DNA of 64,000 nt, taken from positions 1-64,000 of the forward strand of contig JAZRUG010000048.1 of NCBI GenBank assembly GCA_045652425.1, given 5' to 3'. A program made the translations under genes and the position numbers. This DNA comes from RGIG1995 sp045652425 (GTDB lineage: Bacteria; Bacillota; Clostridia; Oscillospirales; CAG-272). Position 1 is the first letter of the stretch. Every line of letters starts with the position of its first letter. This document shows positions 51,306 through 59,842 of this stretch, piece by piece. The notes under the pieces were generated by a model. It saw nothing but the letters and a program-made list of their open reading frames with translations, was not told where the DNA came from and made no database searches.

Positions 51306-52798
51306 AAGTGTTTTCTCCTTATTTGGATAACAACACCGATAGCAAACACGATTACAGGCATAATTACCGTAACTGCAAGTGTCCAGTTGTTTGCCGCTTC
51401 GGTTGTAATTTCAAGCGACTCATCTTCGAGATATTTATGCGCAATATTTGTGGGAACGGTTTCCTTGCCCATAAAACGCATTGCCGAATAAAGAATTTCG
51501 CTGTTTGCGTATGCTGAACTGTGGAGATATGAATCGAGAGCGAAATCAGTTGAACCCGTTACCATAACGTAGGAATAATAGATTTCATTATCAATAATCT
51601 GTTCTTCGCGTGTAATGGTCATAAGGTTAAAGGGGGATTTGCTTTCGAGTTCTTTTTCTTCTCCGAATGAATATGCTTTTGCGGTATTATATGTGGTAAG
51701 AACTGCGGAAGCATGTCTTGTTGAAACGGAGTTTGTTATATCGTTTCCGTCAACCCCCCAAAGAACAGTAAGCGGTCTTGCATAATTAACTATAGTTTTC
51801 GGGATAGAGTCGTGATTTCTGAGTGAAGTGTGAAGTCCCGAACCCATAGTATCGGTAGGATAACTTGCGTTGAGTTTGAGACCGTCTGCGGAAAGCGCAT
51901 TTACACTGTCCTTAATAACAGCGTCTTCTACCTTGATTCCCCATTCTTCAAGTAACGCTTCAAGTTCGGGAAGGTCGGGAGTTTCGGGGTCGATAAATAC
52001 CATAAGATTGCCGAGGTTATCAAGGAATTTTGCAATTTTGTCGATTTCGTTTACGGCATCGTTAAAACCGAGGAAGTCTTTTATAGGGTCATTGATTATA
52101 AGAACCTGAGCTTCTTCGTCGAATTCTTCTTTTGTGAGGTCTATTGTTTTTACTTCATAACCTGCGGTTTCAAAAAGCTTCCAGAGGTCAGGTCTTGCGC
52201 CGTTGCTTGTACCTGTAGTTTCGCCGTGACCTGTTGAGAAATATGCTATAGGACTATCGGACGTAAGCTGAAGAATCGCAGAAGTAAGTTTTAACTCGCC
52301 GTCAAACGCTAATACTTCGTTGGTTTCGCTGTCGGTTGCAAAAAATGAATCGCGTGTAAACGTTCTTGAATCATTTTCGCTTGTTACAACAACGCTTGTT
52401 GTTTGAATTCGTGTGTCCGAACTGTTTGCATATTTTTCAATAGCAGCAGGGTTAGTGATAATATCAAGATATTCAACCTTTATATTATCAAAGTGCTTTT
52501 CATATTCTTTTGCGCATTGATAAATAAGGTTTTGTACTTCATTTTCAACGAGGGTATCAAGGGGCTGACAGAAGTTAATAGTAATTTCTTCGTCAACATC
52601 TTTGAGAAGCTCGTGAGTTGCGTCGGAAAGTGTGAAAAGTTGTTCGCTTGTCATATCTACTGACCAAAGGAATTTGTCAGCAAGGGCAGAGAATATAACG
52701 TTAAATATAATTACCATTGCGATACATACGCATGTGAACGCAATAGCGGCAGAGCCATATTTAAATTTTTTGTTTTTGAAAAATGCTTTAAAATCCAT
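51302..52798 (-). CDS. Gldg family (ABC_transp_aux) protein, copy 2
   Basis: A 498-residue paralogue of 30138-31583. Helix at about 20-42, then SVDMTSEQLFTLSDATHELLKDVDEEITINFCQ, the hallmark GldG segment; FSTGHGETTGTSNGARPDLWKLFETAGYEVKTIDL is the second subdomain; a C-terminal helix (about 472-492) ends RRKHL. Divergence from copy 1 is high, so the duplication is old or the two were acquired separately. Confidence 0.9.
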   Translation of the reverse strand: MDFKAFFKNKKFKYGSAAIAFTCVCIAMVIIFNVIFSALADKFLWSVDMTSEQLFTLSDATHELLKDVDEEITINFCQPLDTLVENEVQNLIYQCAKEYEKHFDNIKVEYLDIITNPAAIEKYANSSDTRIQTTSVVVTSENDSRTFTRDSFFATDSETNEVLAFDGELKLTSAILQLTSDSPIAYFSTGHGETTGTSNGARPDLWKLFETAGYEVKTIDLTKEEFDEEAQVLIINDPIKDFLGFNDAVNEIDKIAKFLDNLGNLMVFIDPETPDLPELEALLEEWGIKVEDAVIKDSVNALSADGLKLNASYPTDTMGSGLHTSLRNHDSIPKTIVNYARPLTVLWGVDGNDITNSVSTRHASAVLTTYNTAKAYSFGEEKELESKSPFNLMTITREEQIIDNEIYYSYVMVTGSTDFALDSYLHSSAYANSEILYSAMRFMGKETVPTNIAHKYLEDESLEITTEAANNWTLAVTVIMPVIVFAIGVVIQIRRKHL

Positions 52799-52824
52799 AT
52801 TTTTAGTCCTCCCTTCAATTCATA

Positions 52825-53532
52825 TCAGTCCCAACGGCGCTTTTCGAATATGCGCACGGTGAGGAATAAAAATACGAATGTTATTGATGCATAGTAAACT
52901 ATTGCACTGAAGCTGAATTCACCGTAGGTGAAGGGGGTATATCTTGTAAAGATAGACAGCCAGTTGATAACCAAACGAATGGGGGTAAAGTTTACGTATG
53001 ATGAAGCAACGCCGAGGAGCAAGAGTACGAGAAGTATAGCCATCGTACCGAATGCGGCAATGAGCTGGTTTTCAGTCAATGCAGATACGAAAACGCCAAT
53101 TGCGATAAATGCTGCGCCTACGAGTAAAATGCTTATGATGTTGCCGAGAATTATCGGTATTTCGGGTGAGCCGTAACTAAACAGGATAATAAAGTTTAGG
53201 CAGCTTACCAAAAACGTTATAGCAAAGATAGCGTATGCCGCAAGGAATTTTGCAAAAACCATACTCCAAAGGCTTATTGGAGAAGTAAGCAAAAGCTGTT
53301 CTGTCTTAAGTTTTCTTTCTTCGGAAAAAAGCTTCATTGTCAAAAGGGGAAGAATTACAACGAATGCGAAGAGCATAAGCGTAAAGTAGAATGAAGAGTC
53401 GCTGTTTTCACGTTGCTGAAGTGTTGTGTATGAAAACAAAGCGCCGCTTAAAGCAAGGAATATACCTACGAAGATATAACCTATTGACGTTGAAAAATAA
53501 GAACGGAGTTCTCTTTTGAAAATAGCTAACAT
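52825..53532 (-). CDS. ABC-2 type permease (GldF-like), copy 2
   Basis: A 235-residue membrane protein with six helices. MLAIFKRELRSYFSTSIGYIF, the coupling segment EERKLKTEQLLLTSPISLWS, VSALTENQLIAAFGTMAIL and the end FEKRRWD correspond to copy 1 at 29255-30121, which is 53 residues longer. Starts 13 bases after the ATPase gene. Confidence 0.92.
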   Translation of the reverse strand: MLAIFKRELRSYFSTSIGYIFVGIFLALSGALFSYTTLQQRENSDSSFYFTLMLFAFVVILPLLTMKLFSEERKLKTEQLLLTSPISLWSMVFAKFLAAYAIFAITFLVSCLNFIILFSYGSPEIPIILGNIISILLVGAAFIAIGVFVSALTENQLIAAFGTMAILLVLLLLGVASSYVNFTPIRLVINWLSIFTRYTPFTYGEFSFSAIVYYASITFVFLFLTVRIFEKRRWD

Positions 53533-53545
53533 CTTTTATTCCTCC

Positions 53546-54517
53546 TTACTTCTGCGCCTTCGCGCGTTTTGTTTTTTGTTGTTCCTTGGCTTTGTCTACC
53601 AAAGAAATGAATATGTCTTCGAGGGTTGCGCCCATAGCGTCTATGCCGATAAGCGGCCAGTTGTTTTTAGCTAAAGCATAGAACAAAGTCTTTCTTATGT
53701 CTATTCCGGGCTGACTTTCAATCATAAACGAGTTGCTGTCAAGTTCGGCACTTCCAAGATATTCAACCTTTGCAATACCTTGCATATTCTTAAGTTCTGC
53801 CATAACCTCTTTTTGAGGACCGCATATCTGTACTTCAAAACGTCTGTTGCCCTGAATAAGATTTGTGAGGTTTTCTCTTTTTTCATTTGCAACGACTTTA
53901 CCTTCGTTTATGATAATGATTCTATCACAAACAGCTTGTGCTTCAGGGAGTATATGCGTACTGAGGATAACCGTATGGTCTCTTCCGAGTGTTCTTATAA
54001 GGTTTCTTATTTCGATAATCTGCTTGGGGTCAAGTCCTATTGTAGGTTCGTCGAAAATTATAACTTTCGGGTTTCCTATAAGGGCTTGAGCAATGCCTAC
54101 ACGCTGTTTGTAACCTTTTGAAAGGTTCTTTATCATTCTTTTATATACGTTTGTAATCTTTACAACGTCGCATATTTCAGCGAGATGTTTTTTGCGGTTC
54201 AACGTGCAACCTTTAAGCTCGTATACGAAATTGAGATACTCTTCAACCGTCATATCAAGGTAAAGAGGGGGCTGTTCGGGAAGAAAGCCTATCTTTTTCT
54301 TTGCTTCCATCGGATTTTCAAGTATATCCACGCCGTCTATCATAGCAGAACCTGATGTGGAAGAAAGGTAACCCGTAAGAATATTCATAGTCGTAGACTT
54401 TCCCGCACCGTTCGGGCCGAGAAAACCGACTATTTCACCGGCTTCAACAGTAAAGCTGATGTCGTTTACAGCTTTTTTGTCGCCGAAATGTTTAACCAGA
54501 TGGTCAATCTTTATCAT
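53546..54517 (-). CDS. Gld-type ABC transporter ATP-binding protein, copy 2
   Basis: A 323-residue ABC ATPase with GPNGAGKST, FLPEQPPLYLDMTVEEYL (Q-loop), LSKGYKQR, VIIFDEPTIGLD and STHIL. It lacks the long acidic tail of copy 1 and ends in a short basic tail (KEQQKTKRAKAQK). It is 31 bases after the cysteine desulfurase gene and heads the second four-gene cassette. Confidence 0.93.
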   Translation of the reverse strand: MIKIDHLVKHFGDKKAVNDISFTVEAGEIVGFLGPNGAGKSTTMNILTGYLSSTSGSAMIDGVDILENPMEAKKKIGFLPEQPPLYLDMTVEEYLNFVYELKGCTLNRKKHLAEICDVVKITNVYKRMIKNLSKGYKQRVGIAQALIGNPKVIIFDEPTIGLDPKQIIEIRNLIRTLGRDHTVILSTHILPEAQAVCDRIIIINEGKVVANEKRENLTNLIQGNRRFEVQICGPQKEVMAELKNMQGIAKVEYLGSAELDSNSFMIESQPGIDIRKTLFYALAKNNWPLIGIDAMGATLEDIFISLVDKAKEQQKTKRAKAQK

Positions 54518-54548
54518 TTTTAATCCTCCGTTATGAGTATTATTTTAC

Positions 54549-55703
54549 TTAATTTATTTTTGCAAGTCTTTCTATTCCGTTTTGCAAAGCAATAGATAAC
54601 TTGTCAATTTCATCTTTTGTATTATCTTCCGAAAAACTTATTCGGAGTGAACAGTCAGCTGCTTTTTCGCTGATACCAAAGGCGAGGAGAACGTGACTTG
54701 CTCTTTTTGCATGGTTTGATGAACAAGCAGAGCCGCTTGAAACGAATATACCTTCGCTTGAAAGATAGTGAAGCATAGTTTCACTCTTTATTGAAGGCAG
54801 AGTAATATTCAATATGTTCGGCGCGCTGACTGTAGGTTCGTTAAAGTTTACGAGAGATGATAGCTTGTCCTTTGCATAAGCTTTAAGTTCTGATACCTTT
54901 TTAAAGTTATCGGCAAGATTGGGGAGCATATATTCACAAGCTCCGCCGAAGCCGCATATTCCAAGCATATTTTCAGTACCCGAACGGTAGTCGCCCTCTT
55001 GACCGCCGCCGCATATAATGGGTACGATTCTTTTTGTTTTTATTACTTCTGCAGAAACGTAAAGTGCACCGCACCCCTTGGGACCGTGTATCTTATGTGA
55101 GCTTACCGTACACATATCGGCGTTACATTTTGCAGGTGAAAAGGGAATTTTCATAAATCCTTGTACGCAGTCGGTATGTGTAGTAATATTCGGGTTTATC
55201 GTCTTTGCCGTTTTAAATATATTCTGTATGTCGTAAATAGCACCCGTTTCATTGTTTACTGACATAACGGATATAAGAATCGTATCTTTGTCAACGGTTC
55301 TTTTTACGTCTTCAATATTGACTTGTCCGTTTCTTGTGGGCAGATATTCGACTGTGTAACCCTCTTTTTCAAGCTGCTTGAAAGGTGTTAATACAGATGG
55401 GTGTTCGCTGTCGGTGGTAACTATCTTTTTGCCTTTGTTTGCGGGCTTTGAATGAACGCAACCGAAAATTGCAAGATTATTTGCTTCCGTTCCGCCGCTT
55501 GTAAAGATTATTCGGTCTCCCGATGTTTTTCTGACTCCTAACGCTTTGTAAAGACTGTCACGTGCAGATTCTTTTAACTTTTCTGCTTCAAACCCAACGC
55601 TGTGCAAGGAAGAGGGGTTGCCGAAACAGGTTATAGCCTCGTTTATTTTATCTATAGCATTTTTACAAAGCGGAGTTGTCGCGCTGTTATCAAGATATAT
55701 CAT
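54549..55703 (-). CDS. Cysteine desulfurase (NifS/IscS family)
   Basis: A 384-residue PLP enzyme that removes sulfur from cysteine. MIYLDNSATTPLCKNAIDKI at the N-terminus, the PLP-lysine K204 in SSHKIHGPKG, the segment SGTENMLGICGFG, and the persulfide cysteine C327 in SSGSACSS, which is the group I (NifS/IscS) form with a short loop. Usual partners IscU or thiI are not next to it. It sits between a lipoprotein and the ABC cassette in one transcription run, so its sulfur acceptor cannot be named. Confidence 0.95.
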   Translation of the reverse strand: MIYLDNSATTPLCKNAIDKINEAITCFGNPSSLHSVGFEAEKLKESARDSLYKALGVRKTSGDRIIFTSGGTEANNLAIFGCVHSKPANKGKKIVTTDSEHPSVLTPFKQLEKEGYTVEYLPTRNGQVNIEDVKRTVDKDTILISVMSVNNETGAIYDIQNIFKTAKTINPNITTHTDCVQGFMKIPFSPAKCNADMCTVSSHKIHGPKGCGALYVSAEVIKTKRIVPIICGGGQEGDYRSGTENMLGICGFGGACEYMLPNLADNFKKVSELKAYAKDKLSSLVNFNEPTVSAPNILNITLPSIKSETMLHYLSSEGIFVSSGSACSSNHAKRASHVLLAFGISEKAADCSLRISFSEDNTKDEIDKLSIALQNGIERLAKIN

Positions 55704-55708
55704 TTTTA

Positions 55709-56245
55709 TTACTTCGTAAATGTAAAGTTGTCGAGTATCTGCTGTACAGCTTCAAGGTGGCTGTCGTATGCTTCTGCCAATGCGGTATAAGTGAAATAGT
55801 ATATTGTTCCGCCCTTAACGCAAATTATCTGCATATATTTATATTCGTTGCCTACCAATTTTGCAGAGTATTCGATTTTTACAGCTTCAACTCCGTTAAG
55901 GAGAGTCTTGCCCTTTTCGGGATAACCCTCTTCGAGTTTGAATTCTTGGAGATTTTCTTCAAGTTCTTTGACATAGTCAGATACGTATTCGTCAAGTTTT
56001 TTCAGCTCTTCGAGGTTAAACTGTGTCATAGAAATATTTGAGAGATCGTTTGAACTTACGTATGCGCTTACGGCACCTGTTGAAAGGTCTTGTACCCAAC
56101 CCGCAGGAATATAAATATTGTAATCAAGCTTGTCGCTGCTTTCGAGGACTTTCATTCCGTCGGGAGCGTAGCCCGAGTTTGAACAACCGCAAAGCAATGA
56201 TATTGCCAAAACTAAAGTTAATACTAAAGAAAAGATTTTTTTCAT
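55709..56245 (-). CDS. Lipoprotein, PsbP/DcrB-like domain
   Basis: A 178-residue lipoprotein. Signal peptide MKKIFSLVLTLVLAISLLCGC with lipobox LLCGC (acylated C21). The mature part YNIYIPAGWVQDLSTGAVSAYVSSNDLSNISMTQFNL ... YYFTYTALAEAYDSHLEAVQQILDNFTF resembles the PsbP-related fold seen in many Clostridia lipoproteins. Five bases separate it from the cysteine desulfurase gene. Function unknown. Confidence 0.8.
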   Translation of the reverse strand: MKKIFSLVLTLVLAISLLCGCSNSGYAPDGMKVLESSDKLDYNIYIPAGWVQDLSTGAVSAYVSSNDLSNISMTQFNLEELKKLDEYVSDYVKELEENLQEFKLEEGYPEKGKTLLNGVEAVKIEYSAKLVGNEYKYMQIICVKGGTIYYFTYTALAEAYDSHLEAVQQILDNFTFTK

Positions 56246-56268
56246 AATTCTTTTACCTTCCTGATAAT

Positions 56269-57507
56269 TTATTCACCTAATACTTGAGATGCGGCTGAAA
56301 GTATTCCTACTTTACCGCTTTCGTAAGTCAATCCGCCTTGGAAATAAGCTATATAAGGCTCTTTCATAGGGCCGTCTGCAGAGAGTTCGATAGACGCACC
56401 CTGCGTAAACGTTCCCGCCGCCATAATAACGGAATCCGAATATCCCGGCATATCCCAGGGTTCAGGTGTAACGTAAGCGTCAACGGGTGAACCTGCCTGA
56501 ATGCCTTGGCAAAAAGCGCACAGCTTGTCCCCACTGCCCATGTGGATAGCTTGGATTATATCATATCTGTCGTCGTTCCATTTAGGATTGGTGTAATATC
56601 CCATTTTTTCAAATATATATGCCGCCAATGCCGCGGTTTTTAATGCTTGAGCTGTTGTGTGCGGTGCATAGAAGAAGCCCTTGTACATACTCTTCATAGT
56701 ATTCAAAGTACAACCCGCTTCGCTTCCTATACCGACAGAAGTAAGTCTGTAGGAAATAAGCTCGATAGCTTTGGCGCTTCCTGCAAGATAACCGCCCGTT
56801 TCAGCCATACCGCCGCCGGGGTTCTTTATAAGTGAACCTGCAATAACGTCAGCATCGGGTTCGTTTTCTTCAACAAATTCTCCATAGCAGTTGTCGATAA
56901 ATACGTAAGCGTCGGACACTTCCTTTACCGCCTTGTATAGCTCATTCATTTCAGATACGGGGAGGGTAGGTCTGTCAAGATAACCTTTTGAGCGTTGGAT
57001 ATATACGACCTTTATTTTTTCTGATTTCAGTATCTCTACCGTTTTTTCAATATCTATTTTTCCGTCTTCGGTCAGTTCAATCTGCTTGTATGTAATACCG
57101 AAATCCTTTAAGCTTCCGTTGTTCTGACCTTCGTCTTTGATTCCGATAACTTCATCAAGCGTGTCGTATGGTTTGCCCGTAACCGAAAGCATAACGTCTC
57201 CCGGACGCAACAAACCGAAAAGACCTGTAGACAGCGTATGAGTTCCCGATATAAGCGTATGGCGCACCAAAGCCGCCTCTTTGTTGAACACCTTTGCGTA
57301 TATTCTGTCGAGCGTATCTCTGCCTCTGTCGTCGTAGCCGTAACCGCTTGAACCTGCAAACATAGCTTCTGCCACGCGTTCTTCGCGGAAAGCATCTAAT
57401 ACTTTTTTTGTGTTTATAAATGAAACAGAGTCAAAATGTCTGAATTTTTCTTTTAAGGCTTCTTCAGCCTCTTCCGCTAATTTTAATAATTTTTCCGAAA
57501 TAACCAT
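56269..57507 (-). CDS. Methionine gamma-lyase family (YnbB/aluminium-resistance) PLP protein
   Basis: A 412-residue PLP-dependent fold-type I protein of the family PF06838. Landmarks are FAGSSGYGYDDRGRDTLDRIYAKVFNKEAALVRHTLISGTHT, SVTGKPYDTLDEVIG, YIQRSKGYLDRPTL, FIDNCYGEFVE and LIKNPGGGMAETGGYLAG (PLP lysine). Some members are annotated as aluminium resistance proteins, but the true reaction is not established. It starts nine bases after murD and belongs to the same transcript. Confidence 0.9.
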   Translation of the reverse strand: MVISEKLLKLAEEAEEALKEKFRHFDSVSFINTKKVLDAFREERVAEAMFAGSSGYGYDDRGRDTLDRIYAKVFNKEAALVRHTLISGTHTLSTGLFGLLRPGDVMLSVTGKPYDTLDEVIGIKDEGQNNGSLKDFGITYKQIELTEDGKIDIEKTVEILKSEKIKVVYIQRSKGYLDRPTLPVSEMNELYKAVKEVSDAYVFIDNCYGEFVEENEPDADVIAGSLIKNPGGGMAETGGYLAGSAKAIELISYRLTSVGIGSEAGCTLNTMKSMYKGFFYAPHTTAQALKTAALAAYIFEKMGYYTNPKWNDDRYDIIQAIHMGSGDKLCAFCQGIQAGSPVDAYVTPEPWDMPGYSDSVIMAAGTFTQGASIELSADGPMKEPYIAYFQGGLTYESGKVGILSAASQVLGE

Positions 57508-57515
57508 AATATACC

Positions 57516-58892
57516 TTAAATTTTGTTTAATACAATGTCCTTATAGAATTTTCCTCTGACTTCGAAGTTTTTGAATTTATCGAAACTTGCTGCCGCAGGA
57601 GAGAGAAGTACTATATCTCCTTTTTCTGCTGTTTTTGAAGCAAGGAGAACGGCATCTTCAAAATCTTCTGTTTCTTTGATGAATGTTCCGCTTTTTGCGA
57701 ATTCTTCACTTTCATCAAATGCTTTTTTTATCTTATCTTTACATGCACCGGTCAAAATAACCGCTTTTGCTTTGTTTGCCATAAAGGGAGCGAGTGGTGC
57801 ATAATCGAGATTCTTGTCATATCCGCCGCAAATAACTATTAAGTTTCTTTCGGGGAACGCGCTCAATGCCGCAATAGTTCTCGTAGGAGTCGAGTCAATA
57901 GAGCCGTTGTAATATTTTACTCCGCATTTTTCTGCTACAAATTCAAGTCTGTGTTCAACGCCTTTAAAGGTTGTTGCAACTTTCTTATATGCTTCTTTTG
58001 AGGCGAATTTATACGTAGCGCCGATAGCCGCCATGTAATTTTCAACGTTGTGTCTTCCGGGAAGAAGGATATCTTTTGTTTCAAGAACCGCCTCTCCGTT
58101 TATAAATATGACACCGTTATTTTCGCAGATGTCGCTGTCTGCTTTGCTTGAAAAGAAGAGTTTTTCGCCTTTCGCTTCTTTTGCCATATCGACGGTGATA
58201 TCGTTTTCTGCATTGGTTATAAAGGTGATATCATTGCGATTTCTGTATATGTTTTTCTTTGCATCTATATATTCTTGATAGTCGGTATGATAGTCGAGGT
58301 GATTGGGGCTTATATTAGTAACCACCGCAATCTCGGGAGATGTCTTCATAGTGTGAAGCTGGAATGACGATAGTTCAATTACTGCAAAATCATCGTCGCT
58401 CATCTTGTCAACGTCGGGAAGTAAAGGCTTTCCGATGTTTCCGCCGAGCCATACTTTTTTATCCGAAGCCTTTAAAATTTCCGAAATAAGAGTGGTTGTG
58501 GTTGTTTTTCCGTCGCTTCCTGTTATGGCTATTTTCGTGCAAGGGCAGAGGTCGAAAAATACCTGCATTTCACTTGTGAGAACAGCACCGTTTTTTACAG
58601 CCTCCACAAATCCCGGTTTATCGTAACGGAGACCGGGGGTACGAAAGATTATTTCGTCTTGTATATCGTCAAGATATTCTTTTCCGCAAACAAGGGTTAC
58701 GCCCTTAGCTTCAAGCTCTTTTGCAATATCTCCCAAATCTTTCTTTTCTTTCATATCGCGTGCGGTTATTTTTGCCCCCGCAGAAAGAAGAAAGTCAATA
58801 AGCGGAAGGTTTGATATGCCTATTCCGCAAACGGAAACCTTTTTGCCTTTTATTGAGTTTTTGTAGTCTTGAATTCTATCCAAAAAAATCAC
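57516..58892 (-). CDS. murD: UDP-N-acetylmuramoyl-L-alanine--D-glutamate ligase
   Basis: A 458-residue Mur ligase that adds D-glutamate to UDP-MurNAc-L-alanine in the cytoplasm. GSDGKTTTTTLISEIL (ATP loop), ELSSFQLHTMKTSPEIAVVTNISPNHLDYH and GVEHRLEFVAEKCGVKYYNGSIDSTPTRTIAALSAF are MurD signatures. The frame can start at GTG 58892 or at TTG 58883 (third codon after it); the latter has AAGGGTGAT at ideal spacing and may be the real one. No other mur, fts or dcw genes are adjacent, so murD stands apart from the dcw cluster and heads a mixed operon. Confidence 0.95.
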   Translation of the reverse strand: MIFLDRIQDYKNSIKGKKVSVCGIGISNLPLIDFLLSAGAKITARDMKEKKDLGDIAKELEAKGVTLVCGKEYLDDIQDEIIFRTPGLRYDKPGFVEAVKNGAVLTSEMQVFFDLCPCTKIAITGSDGKTTTTTLISEILKASDKKVWLGGNIGKPLLPDVDKMSDDDFAVIELSSFQLHTMKTSPEIAVVTNISPNHLDYHTDYQEYIDAKKNIYRNRNDITFITNAENDITVDMAKEAKGEKLFFSSKADSDICENNGVIFINGEAVLETKDILLPGRHNVENYMAAIGATYKFASKEAYKKVATTFKGVEHRLEFVAEKCGVKYYNGSIDSTPTRTIAALSAFPERNLIVICGGYDKNLDYAPLAPFMANKAKAVILTGACKDKIKKAFDESEEFAKSGTFIKETEDFEDAVLLASKTAEKGDIVLLSPAAASFDKFKNFEVRGKFYKDIVLNKI

Positions 58893-58920
58893 CCTTACCC
58901 TAAAAAATGCATACTAATAT

Positions 58921-58949
58921 ATTATATATAAAACTTTATAATATATCAA
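58921..58949 (-). promoter_or_regulatory. Sigma-A promoter of the murD to Gld-cassette-2 operon
   Basis: On the minus strand TTGATA (58944-58949), 17 bases, TATAAT (58921-58926), 29 bases before the first start codon. Confidence 0.82.
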
Positions 58950-58954
58950 CCGAT

Positions 58955-58992
58955 TTCACAAAAAATTCACTTGTTTTCACAATATTTTCACT
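58955..58992. promoter_or_regulatory. Four phased TTCAC(A/T) repeats, candidate OmpR/PhoP-type activator site
   Basis: TTCACA, TTCACT, TTCACA, TTCACT start at 58955, 58966, 58976 and 58987: spacings 11, 10 and 11 bases, one helical turn each, beginning five bases upstream of the -35 box. This matches the known layout of PhoP/OmpR-family sites (TTHACA-like repeats). Confidence 0.6.
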
Positions 58993-58999
58993 GAAATAA

Positions 59000-59842
59000 G
59001 GCTAAATAAGAAAAAAGATGCATTTCTGCATCTCAAAGACTTGCTTTTTTTCGAAAAAACACCTCTGTGTACTTGTTATAGCTCTGCACGAACCAAGTGA
59101 GATTCCAAAGGTGGAAGTAACTTTGATAGTGTTTATGAAAATAAACATTATCTTCAAACAAAACAACACCTTTTTGCATTTATTACAACTTTGCACAGAC
59201 CAAAGAAAGAGTCCAAAGTAGGAAACCCTTTGGCCGTTTTGGGGGCATGGGTTTCAAAGGGGTGCCGGAATCGGTCGCCACGCGAGAGGGAATCTCTGGT
59301 TCTTCAAACTCAAGAAAGCACTTAATTAACTTGTACAAACCAGTTTTCTCCTGCGGTGTTACCGCCCAGCCCCTTTGCGTCTTCTTTGGTTACTTTCTTT
59401 ACGGAAAGAAAGTAACGAAGAAAAATCTAAAAGAATGTAATTTTTTGCTGATACATTTTTTTAGAAGAAACTAACAATTATCACAGAGATATTGTTTTTA
59501 AAGGAGTTCTAATTTTTCTTTTTTTCATACTTTCTTGGTGCCAAGAAAGTATTGCAAAGAAGGCACAAGGTGGCAGGGGTTTCGATTCCCCCGCCCCCTT
59601 GACCCCCTACCCCTAAAACGACCAAAGAGGAGACCTCTTTGGAATCTTCCTATCTTGACTGTACGTGCATACATAGAGGTGGAGTCTTTGGAATCTTCCT
59701 TGGTCTGTACAGACTTTTTGTAAGTACACAGAGGTTATGTATTGTTTTGTAGACAGTTTTTTTGACACTATAAAAAAAGTACAGACTTTGGATTAATCCT
59801 CAGTCTGTACGAACTTTTATTACAACGTTAGTTTGAGCGAAT
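59000..59842. repeat. Repeat-rich non-coding region
   Basis: No gene can be supported in these 840 bases. It contains GTTACTTTCTTT-ACGG-AAAGAAAGTAAC (59389-59416), ATACTTTCTTGG-TG-CCAAGAAAGTAT (59527-59552), the palindrome GTCTGTACAGAC (59703-59714), and a repeated TTTGGAATCTTCCT segment at about 59637 and 59687. Short open frames (59247-59474, 59535-59723) have no ribosome binding site and follow the repeats. It lies between operons facing away on one side and toward it on the other. Confidence 0.7.

Noticed and set aside
59247..59723. Two short frames in the 59 kb spacer
   Set aside because: Proline/arginine-rich translations of repeat DNA without ribosome binding sites.
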